The notes: generated by a model from the sequence alone, not told the origin. A stretch of 64,000 nt of DNA from Streptomyces sp. D2-8 (GCF_023184515.1 NZ_JAAHBP010000003.1:434001-498000), one strand, 5' to 3'; shown: positions 23,881 to 32,293, counted from the stretch's first letter. Numbers and translations are program-made.

Positions 23881-25640
23881 GCACCGCTGCCACCACTGGC
23901 ACCGCCACCACCGCTGCGGACGAACCCGCGCGAGGCGCACTGCGCGCCCTCCTCCCCGCCCTCGCCGCACACCGCGCCATGACAGCTCGCACCTGTGCCG
24001 CCGCGCTCCTCGAGCAGGGCTCCCTCGTCGCGCTGCTCACCCTGGCCGCGCACACCGTGGGCACCGCCGTCATCGAAGGGCGCGCCCCCTCGGCCGGCAC
24101 CGTCACCGCGCTCGTCGCACTGGTCCTGGTACGCGCCCTGATGACCTGGCGGGAGATGGACCTCTCGCACGACCTGGCCTACCGGGTGCTGGCCGTACTG
24201 CGGGTGCGCGTCTTCGACGGACTCGCCCGCAGCGCGCCCGCCCGCGTCGCGGGACGGCGCAGCGGCGACCTCGCCGCCACGGCCATGGCCGACGTGGAGG
24301 CCCTGGAGTTCTTCTACGCCCACACCACCGCCCAACTGCTGGCGGCAGGAACGGTCTTCACCGGTGGTTCCATGGTCCTTGCCACGGTGGAGCCGTGGCT
24401 GCTGGCGGCCGTGCTGCCGGTCGCGGCCCTGCTCGCCGCTGCGCCCTTCGCGGACGCCCGCGCGCGCACGGCACGCGGCGGCCGCACCCGGACGGCCGTG
24501 GCCGGGCTGTCGGCCGACACGGTGGAGGCCGTCGACGGGCTGCGCGAACTGCTCGCCTTCGGCGCTCTGACCGAACGCCGTCGCAAGCTCGCGGAGCGGG
24601 GATGGCAGGTGGGTGACGCCCAACGTGCCGAGGCCACCTGGGAGGCCGTCGCCGCCGCGGTCCGCGACCTCCTCATCGTGGCCGCGGTCCTCGGCGTGGT
24701 CGCCGCGGCGGCGCAGTCGGTGACCTCCGGACGGCTGCACGGCGCCTGGGCCCCGGCTGCGATGGCCCTGGCTCTTTCCGTCCTTGGCCCGGTCGCGGAG
24801 TCGGCCCGCGCTCTCAGCCAGGCCGTGGCCCTGCGCGCCGCTGCCTCCCGCGTCAACGCTGCCGTCAAGGCCCCCGCTCTCGCCCCGCCGCCCGCCGCCC
24901 CCCGCGCCCTGCCGCCCGGACCGCTGGGCGTACGGCTGCACCGGCTGAGGTTCGACTACGGAGGACGGCCCGTGCTGGACGGCGTCGATCTGACCGTCCC
25001 TCCGGGCCGGACACTCGCCCTGGTCGGCGCCTCCGGCGCCGGCAAGTCGACCTGCGCCCACCTGCTGGCCCGCTTCTGGGACCCCTCCGCCGGTGCGGTC
25101 CAGTTGCTGCCCGCCTACGGCGACCCCGTGGACGTGCGTGAGGTGAGCGATGCGGAGCTGCGGCGTGCGGTGGTGCTGGTGGGACAGGACACGCCCCTCT
25201 TCCACGGCTCCCTCGCCGAGAACCTGCGGCTCGCCGCACCCGAGGCGGACGACCAGGCGCTGGCCGAAGCGGCCCGGTTGTGCGGCGTCGACCGGATAGC
25301 CCCGATGGACACCCTCGTCGGCGAGCGCGGCGCCACGCTCTCCGGCGGTCAGCGGGCCCGCATCGCCATGGCCCGCGCGCTGCTGGTCCGGCCGAGGGTC
25401 CTCGTCCTCGACGAGTCCACCGCCCACCTGGACAACGCCGGCGACGCCCAACTCGCCACCGCGCTGCAGGAGGAGGGACGCACCACGATCGTCATCGCCC
25501 ACCGCCCGGCCACCATCCGCCGTGCCGACCGCATCGCCGTCCTCGAGGAGGGCCGCATCGCGGAAGTGGGGACCTGGGAGGAACTCACAAGCCGCCCCGG
25601 CAGCGCGCTCAACCGCATCCTCACCACCACCCCCTCCTGA
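23877..25640 (+). CDS. ABC transporter, exporter fold, second half (CydC-like)
   Basis: A 587-residue half-transporter: six membrane helices in the first 310 residues, then Walker A GASGAGKST, signature LSGGQRARIAMARALL, Walker B VLVLDESTAHLD and H-loop IAHRPATI. In the signature-following region and Walker B it differs from its partner: the catalytic Glu after the Walker B Asp is kept in both (DEA and DES), so both ATP sites may work. ATGA overlap with the first half indicates a heterodimer made in equal amounts. It closes the peptide-modification operon; a 118-base gap follows. Confidence 0.85.
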   Translation: MSTAATTGTATTAADEPARGALRALLPALAAHRAMTARTCAAALLEQGSLVALLTLAAHTVGTAVIEGRAPSAGTVTALVALVLVRALMTWREMDLSHDLAYRVLAVLRVRVFDGLARSAPARVAGRRSGDLAATAMADVEALEFFYAHTTAQLLAAGTVFTGGSMVLATVEPWLLAAVLPVAALLAAAPFADARARTARGGRTRTAVAGLSADTVEAVDGLRELLAFGALTERRRKLAERGWQVGDAQRAEATWEAVAAAVRDLLIVAAVLGVVAAAAQSVTSGRLHGAWAPAAMALALSVLGPVAESARALSQAVALRAAASRVNAAVKAPALAPPPAAPRALPPGPLGVRLHRLRFDYGGRPVLDGVDLTVPPGRTLALVGASGAGKSTCAHLLARFWDPSAGAVQLLPAYGDPVDVREVSDAELRRAVVLVGQDTPLFHGSLAENLRLAAPEADDQALAEAARLCGVDRIAPMDTLVGERGATLSGGQRARIAMARALLVRPRVLVLDESTAHLDNAGDAQLATALQEEGRTTIVIAHRPATIRRADRIAVLEEGRIAEVGTWEELTSRPGSALNRILTTTPS

Positions 25641-25694
25641 GCACGGGAGTTTGCCCCGAGACCCGGGCCGGTGAGGCTTAGGGCCGGGTATACC

Positions 25695-25709
25695 TGGAAA
25701 CGACTACTC
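25695..25709. promoter_or_regulatory. Possible degenerate Zur half-site before the PLP operon
   Basis: TGGAAACGACTACTC keeps the left half of the Zur consensus (TGGAAACGA is also seen in the box at 29818 on the other strand) but the right half is poor. It lies 50 bases before the GTG at 25759. The PLP operon may instead be read through from the transporter genes. Confidence 0.3.
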
Positions 25710-25758
25710 CCGAACGATCGTCGCGCCGACGGTCGACCGGCACCGGGAGGGGTCTCAC

Positions 25759-27255
25759 GTGGATGCGCCCTTGTATCTGAGGCCCAGGGTGGAGCCGCCG
25801 CTCGGCGCACTGCTGACGGACCGGCCCTTCCTGCACTCGCTCGTCGACGCGCTGGGGTCCCCGCTCAACGTGCTGCTCCCCGAGGCCGTGGCCGAGAACG
25901 CCGCCCGCTTCCGTGCCGTCTACCGCCGCCACCATCTGACCGGGCGGGTGTACTTCGCGCACAAGGCGAACCGGTCCAGCGCCCTGCTGCGGCGACTGGC
26001 GGCGGAGGACCCGGTCGCCGTCGGCGTCGATGTCGCCTCTCTGGAAGAGCTGAGGCACGCACTGGGCTGTGGGTTCACCGGCGACCGCATCATGGCCACC
26101 GGTCCCAAGGACGCCGCGTTCCTGTGGCTGGCGGCGCGCGTGGGAGCGACGGTCAATCTGGACTCGCCCGGGGAACTGGAACGGCTCTCCGGGCTGGTGC
26201 GCGCGCACGGGCTCGGCCGGGTGGCCGTGCTGGCGCGCCTGTCGGGGTTCGAGTCCGCCGCCGGCCACGGGGGAGCGGGCACCCGGCTGCTCTCCCGGCG
26301 CAGCCGCTTCGGCACCCCGGTACGGGACACGGAGGCGCTCCTGTCGGCGCTCGAACGCAACGCTGACACCGCGGAGTTCGTCGGCGCCGCCTACCACCTC
26401 GACACCACCGGCGTGGAGGAGAAGGCACGGGCGCTGGAGCAGTGCGTGCTGTTCCTGGATGAGTGCCGGGCACGGGGACTGGCGCCGCGCGCCCTCGACA
26501 TCGGCGGCGGATTCGGCGTCGGATACGTCGCCGAGGCGCAGGAGTGGGAGCGCTGGACCACCGCGCTGACCGAGGCGGTGCTCGGCGTCCGCCCGCCGTT
26601 GACCTGGCGCGGTCATGGATACGGGCTGCGCAACGAGGGCGGCACGGTGCGCGGGAACGCCGCGCTGTACCCCGCCCACCGCCCCACCGCCGGCCCCGGC
26701 TACCTCGACGAACTGCTCTCACTGCCCGCTCCGGTGCTGGGCCGGTCGTCCGCCAACCTTCTGCTGGAACACCTCCACGACCTGTACATCGAACCCGGTC
26801 GCGCCCTGGTCGACCAGTGCGGACTGTCGCTGGCCCGGGTGCTGGACGTACGTCCCGCGGACACGGACTCCGGGCAGTACCTGGTGCACCTCGGCATGAA
26901 CGCGGGAGACATGAGCCTCGAGGAGCACGGAGTCCTCGTGGACCCCGTCCTGCTGCCGCACGGCGAAGCCGCGGCCGGTGACGAGGAACCGGTCGGCGTC
27001 TACCTCACCGGCAACCTCTGCCTGGAAGGCGATCTCATCACCCGCCGCCTGGTCTTCCTGCCCCGGCTGCCGCAAGCGGGGGACCTGCTGGCCTTCGCCA
27101 ACACCGCCGGCTACGCCATGGACTTCCACGCCCATCACGCGCAGCGGCAACCCGTCGGGCGGACGGTCGCGGTGGAGCGGCGGGGCGACTCCTGGCGCTG
27201 GTGTCCTGACGAGGACTACTGGCCGATCACACCCTTGGGGGGAACAACCGGATGA
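25759..27255 (+). CDS. PLP-dependent decarboxylase, DAP/ornithine decarboxylase family (SbnH-like)
   Basis: A 498-residue fold-type III decarboxylase. VYFAHKANRSSALLRRLA carries the PLP Lys (about residue 75); DIGGGFGVGY is the glycine loop binding PLP phosphate; LYIEPGRALVDQCG binds the cofactor and substrate; and TGNLCLEGD holds the C-terminal Cys/Asp active-site residues supplied across the dimer. Relatives include diaminopimelate decarboxylase and SbnH, which decarboxylates an intermediate in staphyloferrin B synthesis. The N-terminal stretch of about 25 residues and an insert near 330-400 make it longer than DapDC (about 420). It starts with GTG 25759 after GGGAGGGG and ends overlapping the SbnA-like gene. 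Confidence 0.8.
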   Translation: MDAPLYLRPRVEPPLGALLTDRPFLHSLVDALGSPLNVLLPEAVAENAARFRAVYRRHHLTGRVYFAHKANRSSALLRRLAAEDPVAVGVDVASLEELRHALGCGFTGDRIMATGPKDAAFLWLAARVGATVNLDSPGELERLSGLVRAHGLGRVAVLARLSGFESAAGHGGAGTRLLSRRSRFGTPVRDTEALLSALERNADTAEFVGAAYHLDTTGVEEKARALEQCVLFLDECRARGLAPRALDIGGGFGVGYVAEAQEWERWTTALTEAVLGVRPPLTWRGHGYGLRNEGGTVRGNAALYPAHRPTAGPGYLDELLSLPAPVLGRSSANLLLEHLHDLYIEPGRALVDQCGLSLARVLDVRPADTDSGQYLVHLGMNAGDMSLEEHGVLVDPVLLPHGEAAAGDEEPVGVYLTGNLCLEGDLITRRLVFLPRLPQAGDLLAFANTAGYAMDFHAHHAQRQPVGRTVAVERRGDSWRWCPDEDYWPITPLGGTTG

Positions 27256-28589
27256 GGTACGACAGCATCACCGAGGCCATAGGCAACACGCCTCTGGTGC
27301 GTATCGATCCCGCCGTGCACGGGCTGCGCAACATCGACCTCTACGCCAAGCTGGAGATGCTCAACCCGTTCGGGTCCGTCAAGGACCGGCCCGCGTGGCA
27401 CATGGCCCGGCCCCATCTGGAGGCTGCCACCGACGGTGACGGCACGGTCGTGGAGCTCTCCAGCGGCAACACGGCCAAGGCACTGGCCCTGCTGGCCGGT
27501 ATGCACGGAGTGAGGTTCAAGAGCGTCACCAACCGCATGCGCGTACCCGAGATCAAGGAACTCCTCCTGCTCATCGGTGCCGAGATCGAGGAACTTCCCG
27601 GGCGCAGCGAGTGCCTCGATCCGACCGACACGGACGACCCGCTCACGCACTTCCACCGGGCGCTCTCCGACCCGGGGAGCACGTACCTGCACACCGACCA
27701 GTACTTCAACCCCCGCAACGTCGAGGCCCACGCGGCAGGCACCGGACCCGAGATAGTGAAGGACCTGGACGGCCGGGTGCCGGACTGGTTCGTCGCCTGC
27801 GTCGGCACAGCTGGTTCGTCGACCGGTGTCGCCCGGGTCCTGCGCGAGCACGACCCGCGCGTGCGGGTCCTCGGCCTGGTCGCCCACAAGTCGGACTTCA
27901 TACCGGGCATCCGCACCATCGACGAGGTCCACCAGGTCGGCCTGTTCGACCCGGCGACGTACGACACCATCGAGTCGGTCACCTCGGACGAGGCCATCGA
28001 CGGGATGCTCACCCTGATCCGCCGCTGCGGACTGCTGAGCGGACCGACCGGCGGCGCCGCCTACCAAGGAGCGGTGCGGCAACTGCGGTACGCCGACGCC
28101 GAACTGGACGGAACGGGGCAGCGCCGGACGGCGGTGTTCATCGTGTGCGACCGGGCCGAGAGCTACCTCAGCTATGTGCGTCAGCGACGCCCGGAACTCC
28201 TGGGCCGGACGGACCGGGGGCACTCCGCGGCGGCCGTCACCGACGCCGAAGCCCGTGCGGAGGCCCGCGTCATCGACGTGGACGACGCGCGGCGCTGGTC
28301 CGCCGGGGGTGACCCCCGGCCACTCGTCGTCGACCTGCGCAGCCCGCACGCCTATGCCGCCCTGCACATCGAGGGCTCGGTCAACATCGTCGACGAGGTG
28401 TTCGAGGACCTGCTCCGCGGCGGGCTCCCCTTCAGCAAGCGCACTCCCGTGCTGCTCGCCTGTCCCGTCGGGGAGAAGTCACTGCGCTACGCCGCCGCAC
28501 TGACCCGGATGGGCCACCCGGACGTCCGCAGTCTGGCCGGCGGGATCGTCGCCTGGCGGGACGCGGGCGCACCGCTGGTGCGCGAATGA
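27252..28589 (+). CDS. SbnA/cysteine-synthase-like PLP enzyme fused to a rhodanese domain
   Basis: A 445-residue fusion. Residues 1-330 are a fold-type II PLP synthase: NPFGSVKDRPAW with the PLP Lys, SSGNTAKALA substrate loop, and the Gly-rich phosphate site VGTAGSSTGVARV, as in cysteine synthase and SbnA, which makes a diaminopropionate precursor. Residues about 335-445 form a rhodanese domain: PLVVDLRSPHAYAALHIEGS and the active-site loop LLACPVGEKS with a Cys that could carry persulfide. The fusion joins beta-replacement chemistry to sulfur relay, and the next gene encodes a SufS-like sulfur donor, so a sulfur-containing amino acid or thio-group in the product is plausible. ATGA overlaps link it to both neighbours. 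Confidence 0.8.
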   Translation: MRYDSITEAIGNTPLVRIDPAVHGLRNIDLYAKLEMLNPFGSVKDRPAWHMARPHLEAATDGDGTVVELSSGNTAKALALLAGMHGVRFKSVTNRMRVPEIKELLLLIGAEIEELPGRSECLDPTDTDDPLTHFHRALSDPGSTYLHTDQYFNPRNVEAHAAGTGPEIVKDLDGRVPDWFVACVGTAGSSTGVARVLREHDPRVRVLGLVAHKSDFIPGIRTIDEVHQVGLFDPATYDTIESVTSDEAIDGMLTLIRRCGLLSGPTGGAAYQGAVRQLRYADAELDGTGQRRTAVFIVCDRAESYLSYVRQRRPELLGRTDRGHSAAAVTDAEARAEARVIDVDDARRWSAGGDPRPLVVDLRSPHAYAALHIEGSVNIVDEVFEDLLRGGLPFSKRTPVLLACPVGEKSLRYAAALTRMGHPDVRSLAGGIVAWRDAGAPLVRE

Positions 28590-29809
28590 GCCCGGCGCGC
28601 CCGCTTCCCGCCCTGGAGCCCGAGAACCCGCTCTGGCAACGGGAGATGAGGGAACAGTTCCCCATCGTCACCGCGCATCCGGAGCTGGCATACCTCGACA
28701 GTGCGGCTACGTCACAGAAGCCACGTGCCGTACTGGAGGCCGTCCAGACCTATCTCACGACGTCGAACGCCAACGCCGGCCGCGGCACCTACCCCTGGGC
28801 CAACCGGACCACGGAACTGGTGGAATCGACCCGGGAGCGGGTCAAGGAGTTCCTCCACGACCCCGAACCGGGCCGCTCCGGCGTCCACTTCACCAGCGGC
28901 ACCACCGAGGGGCTGCGTACCGTCGCCCGCGACTGGCTCGTGTCGTACCTCGTGGACGGGGACGAGATCCTCGTGCCGTACGCCGACCACCAGGCCAATC
29001 TCGACCCCTGGCTCGAGGCCGGCCGGCTGCTGGCCGAGCGCGGTGTCGAGGTCCGCGTACGGGCCCTGCCGTACCAGGCGGTCTCCGGTGACTACGACCA
29101 CCGGGCCCTGGCCGAGGCCGTGGGCCCGCGTACCCGCTTCGTTGCCGCCACCCACGTCCACCACGTGTACGGCGGCGACATGAACGTGCACCGCATCCGC
29201 GCGGCGGTCGGGCCGGATGTCCCGATCTGCCTGGACGCGGCGCAGAGCGTCGGCCACGTGCCCGTCCACCTCGACGATCCGTCTCTGGACGTGGACTTCG
29301 TGGTCTTCTCGGGGCACAAGGCGATGGCTCTGCCCGGCTCGGGGGCGGTCTGGGCGCGCAACGCGCGAGGGCCGGTGTTCCGGCCGGGCGGCTGGCAGGG
29401 TACGCCCAACACGGCGGGCATCGCCTCCCTGCGGGCCGCGCTCGACTGGCTCGACGCGGCCGGAGTCGAGCGGATCGCGCGCTGGACTACCACGCTCACC
29501 ACCCGGCTGACGGACCGGCTCGGGTGCCTCGGCCCGTACGAGGTCCTGGGTTGTCCGGCGAGCCTGGCTGCTGACTCCGCCCTCCCCGTCGCCCAGCGCC
29601 GCCACGGCATCGTCACCTTCCGGCACGGCGACATCCCGTCCGACGACCTCGGGTTCATCCTTTTCAGCCACGGTTTCATGGTGCGAGCCGACAGCCTCTG
29701 CCAGGCCGGCGCCGACGCCCGGGACGCTTCGGTGCGTGTGAGCCTGCACGTGTACAACACGGTGGAGGAGATCGACCGCCTGCTGACCGTCCTCACGTCG
29801 TTGGCATGA
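28586..29809 (+). CDS. SufS-like class V aminotransferase/cysteine desulfurase
   Basis: A 407-residue fold-type I PLP enzyme. AYLDSAATSQKP near the start, FTSGTTEGLRTVA for PLP phosphate, THVHHVYGGDMN, LDAAQSVGHVPV with the PLP Asp, and FSGHKAMALPGSG with the Schiff-base Lys all match SufS/CsdA. FMVRADSLCQAGA aligns with the SufS RxGHHCAQP segment and retains the Cys that would hold persulfide. It would take sulfur from cysteine and pass it to the rhodanese domain encoded just upstream (ATGA overlap). An alternative is selenocysteine-lyase-like or isopenicillin-epimerase-like chemistry. No SufU or other Fe-S assembly genes are nearby, so a role in the metallophore pathway is more likely than Fe-S assembly. 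Confidence 0.8.
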   Translation: MSPARPLPALEPENPLWQREMREQFPIVTAHPELAYLDSAATSQKPRAVLEAVQTYLTTSNANAGRGTYPWANRTTELVESTRERVKEFLHDPEPGRSGVHFTSGTTEGLRTVARDWLVSYLVDGDEILVPYADHQANLDPWLEAGRLLAERGVEVRVRALPYQAVSGDYDHRALAEAVGPRTRFVAATHVHHVYGGDMNVHRIRAAVGPDVPICLDAAQSVGHVPVHLDDPSLDVDFVVFSGHKAMALPGSGAVWARNARGPVFRPGGWQGTPNTAGIASLRAALDWLDAAGVERIARWTTTLTTRLTDRLGCLGPYEVLGCPASLAADSALPVAQRRHGIVTFRHGDIPSDDLGFILFSHGFMVRADSLCQAGADARDASVRVSLHVYNTVEEIDRLLTVLTSLA

Positions 29810-29817
29810 AACGCAAC

Positions 29818-29832
29818 TGACAATCGTTTCCA
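29818..29832. promoter_or_regulatory. Zur box before the methyltransferase gene
   Basis: TGACAATCGTTTCCA; its complement TGGAAACGATTGTCA matches the Zur consensus at 12 of 15 positions, with the variant TGGAAACGA arm common in such boxes. It begins 8 bases after the stop of the SufS-like gene and lies 57 bases before the ATG at 29890. Confidence 0.8.
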
Positions 29833-29889
29833 GATGTAGATTGGTTCCCACCCGTGGACGGACGAGAGACGGATGGGGTGACGCAGGGG

Positions 29890-30768
29890 ATGGGCGTGAG
29901 TATGGCGACCGCCAGGGTGTGGGTGGAGCGCTGGGAACGGCAACAGGAGCGGTACGCGGTGGACCGCGAGGAGCGGTTCACGGTGATCGGGGATGTTCTC
30001 GAGCACACCACAGCCGACCACGACCGCCCCCTCCTGCTCGATCTCGGGTGCGGGCCCGGCTCCCTGGCTGCCAGGCTTGCCGGCCGTTTCCCGGACGCGG
30101 AGATCGTCGCCACCGACATGGACCCCGTGCTGCTCGAACTGGGCCGGACCCACCACGCCGACGCCGCCCGCTACGTCGACACCGTCATCGGCGAGGAAGG
30201 CTGGGTCGAGGCCCTCGGACTGGAACGCCCCCTGGACGCCGCCGTCTCCACGACCGCGCTGCACTACCTGCCGGAGCCGGCGCTGCTGCGCACATACCGC
30301 GCTCTCGCGTCCCTGCTTCGCCCCGGCGGTGTCCTCGTCAACGGAGACCACTTCCCGCCGGACGTGGTGACGTGCTCGGAGCTCACCGCCCATGTGGGCC
30401 GTCGCAGAACGGAGCGTGCGGGCGGCAGCTCACGGGAGGACTGGCGGTCCTGGTGGGACGCCGCGGCCCGGGAACCCGAACTGGCCGACCTGCTTGCGGA
30501 ACGCCGACGGCGTCACACCGACCACGCGGGGAGCGGAGGCGACGAGCAGGTCACGGTAGGCCGCCACGCCGCACTGCTGCGCCAGGCCGGCTTCGCTCAT
30601 GTCATGCCTGTCTGGCAGTTCGGTGACAGCGCCGTACTGGTCGCGGTCATGGACCACCGGCGCGGAGCCCGGCCTCCCGTCGGGGCTCGGCAGCGGGAGG
30701 CGACCGCCGCTTCAGAGAGCCAGACTCATGAGGATCTCGTCCCGGTCGTCACCGGGCGCCACCCGTAG
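29890..30768 (+). CDS. Class I SAM-dependent methyltransferase
   Basis: A 292-residue Rossmann methyltransferase. Motif I LLLDLGCGPGSLAARLA binds SAM, motif II IVATDMDPVLLEL the ribose, AAVSTTALHYLPEP is motif IV, and LRPGGVLVNGDHFPP the post-motif. It has its own Zur box (29818), so it is part of the zinc-starvation response and a likely tailoring enzyme for the product of the PLP or peptide operon; the substrate cannot be read from the sequence. ATG 29890 is preferred (GCAGGGG upstream), but GTG 29854 and ATG 29902 are in frame. Its 3-prime end overlaps the convergent acetyltransferase gene by 57 bases. Confidence 0.8.
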   Translation: MGVSMATARVWVERWERQQERYAVDREERFTVIGDVLEHTTADHDRPLLLDLGCGPGSLAARLAGRFPDAEIVATDMDPVLLELGRTHHADAARYVDTVIGEEGWVEALGLERPLDAAVSTTALHYLPEPALLRTYRALASLLRPGGVLVNGDHFPPDVVTCSELTAHVGRRRTERAGGSSREDWRSWWDAAAREPELADLLAERRRRHTDHAGSGGDEQVTVGRHAALLRQAGFAHVMPVWQFGDSAVLVAVMDHRRGARPPVGARQREATAASESQTHEDLVPVVTGRHP

Positions 30769-31272
30769 CGCGCCCGGCCACCGGCCGACCTCGGTCCACC
30801 CCGCCTTGCGGTAGAACTCCTCCAACCCCAGCCCGGACCGCACGGCGAGCTGCAGCCGCTCCAGACTCATGTCGTCGCGCGCGACGCCTTGGGCGCGCCG
30901 CATCAGCGCGGCGCCCACACCCATGCCACGGAAGCGCACATGTGTCTGGACATGGTTCACCACGCCGCAGTGCGCCACGAGAGGGTGCTGGTCGCGGCGC
31001 AGCAGCAGCCAGCCCGCGAGCGCGCCGTCCACGGTCGCCAGGAGGAGTCTGCTGCGCTCCGGGGACAGTCCACGTGCGATCCTCTCGACCGCAGGCCGGA
31101 GCGCCGCCTCGGTCACCGGCGGGAGTGGGCAGTTCATGGGCACGACGGCCCCTCCGGCGTTGACGACCGCCGTCCAGCATGCGGTGAGCTCTCGACGGAC
31201 GGCCGCGGTGACGTCCTCGGGCCGGCTGAGTTGTGCGATCACCGGAGCGGGTGCCGTCTCATGCGCTGTCAC
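30712..31272 (-). CDS. GNAT-family N-acetyltransferase
   Basis: A 186-residue GNAT protein: central strands LLLATVDGALAGWLLLRRD, then HVQTHVRFRGMGVGAALMRRA, whose R-x-x-G-x-G/A pattern (RFRGMGVGAA) is the acetyl-CoA pyrophosphate loop, followed by LQLAVRSGLGLEEFYRKAGW. It would acetylate an amine on a small molecule or protein. GTG at 31272 fits the family's start. It is convergent with the methyltransferase and overlaps its end, so the two are not one transcript. It may be part of the zinc locus or an unrelated resistance-type enzyme. Confidence 0.8.
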   Translation of the reverse strand: MTAHETAPAPVIAQLSRPEDVTAAVRRELTACWTAVVNAGGAVVPMNCPLPPVTEAALRPAVERIARGLSPERSRLLLATVDGALAGWLLLRRDQHPLVAHCGVVNHVQTHVRFRGMGVGAALMRRAQGVARDDMSLERLQLAVRSGLGLEEFYRKAGWTEVGRWPGALRVAPGDDRDEILMSLAL

Positions 31273-31369
31273 ACCCGGTAGCTTGCCAGCCGTGCGAGGT
31301 TCCTGGCGCGCCGTCCGCCGCCCTCGGCACCGCTCCTCGCACGGGTCCGACAGTTCCGCGGCCGTTCGA

Positions 31370-31620
31370 CCGTCGTGGAGTCCAGCGCCGGCGGCCAGGC
31401 CGCGAGTGATCCCAGCTCTCCTTCGGTACGCCTGGTGCCCGTCACACGCACCCACGTGTCGGTCTCCGGTGCGTCCGCGCTGCGGACTTCCAGCTTGGCC
31501 GTCGTGGCGTCGGGCGCGAAGCACGTGCACCGCAGCCGGGTCATGTACCAGGCGCCGCCGTCTCGGATGTGACGAACCCGGTCGGTCGGACCGTGCGGCC
31601 CCTGACAGGTGGGGTCGAAT
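31370..31620 (-). pseudogene. C-terminal remnant of a TIGR03943-family membrane protein
   Basis: The minus-strand reading DRVRHIRDGGAWYMTRLRCT followed by CFAPDATTAKLEV, DTWVRVTGT and PPALDSTTVE matches the conserved C-terminal domain of TIGR03943/DUF1980 proteins, which in actinobacteria are often encoded near Zur and CobW genes. The N-terminal membrane helices and any start codon are missing, and the frame runs on into arginine-rich junk. The usual twin Cys of the family is C-T-C-F here. It is a truncated leftover between the acetyltransferase and zur genes. Confidence 0.55.
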
Positions 31621-31699
31621 TCAGCGCGACACCGTGCGGATCGCCGGCATGAGGGTGCTGGACGGGAGCGCGCCTCACCGGCCGGGCGCGAGACGCCCC

Positions 31700-32161
31700 T
31701 CAGGCGTGCTGTCCGGCCGGGTTCTGCGCGGTCGGGCCGACGCGGCAGCGGTCGCAGACGCCGGTCAGTTCCACGGTGTGTTCCACCTCGGTGAATCCCA
31801 TGGTCTCGGAAACGTTCTCCGCCCAGCGTTCCACCGGGCCCGCTTCCACCGCCGTGCTGAAGCCGCAGTCGCGGCAGACGAGGTAGTGGCGGTGCCCGTC
31901 GCTGGGCCGGGGGCGATAGAGCCGTTCCCCGGTCCTGTCCCGCACGACATCGACCTGCCCGGAGCGGTCCAGGGCGTGTAGAGCCCGGTAGACCGTGGTC
32001 AGGCCGACGGTGATGCCGTCGGCTTCGAGAGCCTCGTGCAGTTCCTGTGCGGAGGTGAAGCCGGCGCGCTCGTAAAGGGCGCCCAGTACAGCCATCCGCT
32101 GCCGTGTCGGACGCCATGGCGCCGGTAACTTCCTTGCCTTTGCGTCGCGCAGGACGCCCAC
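31700..32161 (-). CDS. zur: Zinc uptake regulator Zur (Fur family)
   Basis: A 153-residue Fur-family repressor. The winged-helix DNA-binding half holds RPTRQRMAVLGALYERAGFT and TVGLTTVYRALHALDRSG. The metal-binding half has HRHYLVCRDCGFSTAVE (first CxxC) and LTGVCDRCRVG (second CxxC) for the structural zinc, with the regulatory site formed by residues such as His in DGHRHY. With zinc bound it represses genes behind boxes like those found throughout this locus. It starts at 32161; the nearest Zur box is 118 bases upstream, suggesting autoregulation. Compared with Fur and Nur paralogues, its place among zinc genes makes the Zur assignment firm. Confidence 0.9.
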   Translation of the reverse strand: MGVLRDAKARKLPAPWRPTRQRMAVLGALYERAGFTSAQELHEALEADGITVGLTTVYRALHALDRSGQVDVVRDRTGERLYRPRPSDGHRHYLVCRDCGFSTAVEAGPVERWAENVSETMGFTEVEHTVELTGVCDRCRVGPTAQNPAGQHA

Positions 32162-32278
32162 CTCCCATGAAGCGGGGATCAGTCGGCTGTGTGCCGGATC
32201 GGCCGCGGGCTTCGTCTCAACGACGGAACGTCCTCGCGTGGACCAGATGGTTCCCTTGACGCACCGAGGTATCGCACA

Positions 32279-32293
32279 TGGTAATCATTTCCA
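32279..32293. promoter_or_regulatory. Zur box upstream of zur
   Basis: TGGTAATCATTTCCA; the complement TGGAAATGATTACCA matches the Zur consensus at 12 of 15 positions. It lies 118 bases upstream of the zur ATG and would allow autoregulation. Confidence 0.75.

Noticed and set aside
6299..25640. NRPS-type zincophore (coelibactin-like) cluster
   Set aside because: No adenylation, condensation or carrier domains are present anywhere in the window.
25695..25709. A full Zur box before the PLP operon
   Set aside because: Only the left half matches. It is listed as a weak candidate and not counted among the seven Zur boxes.
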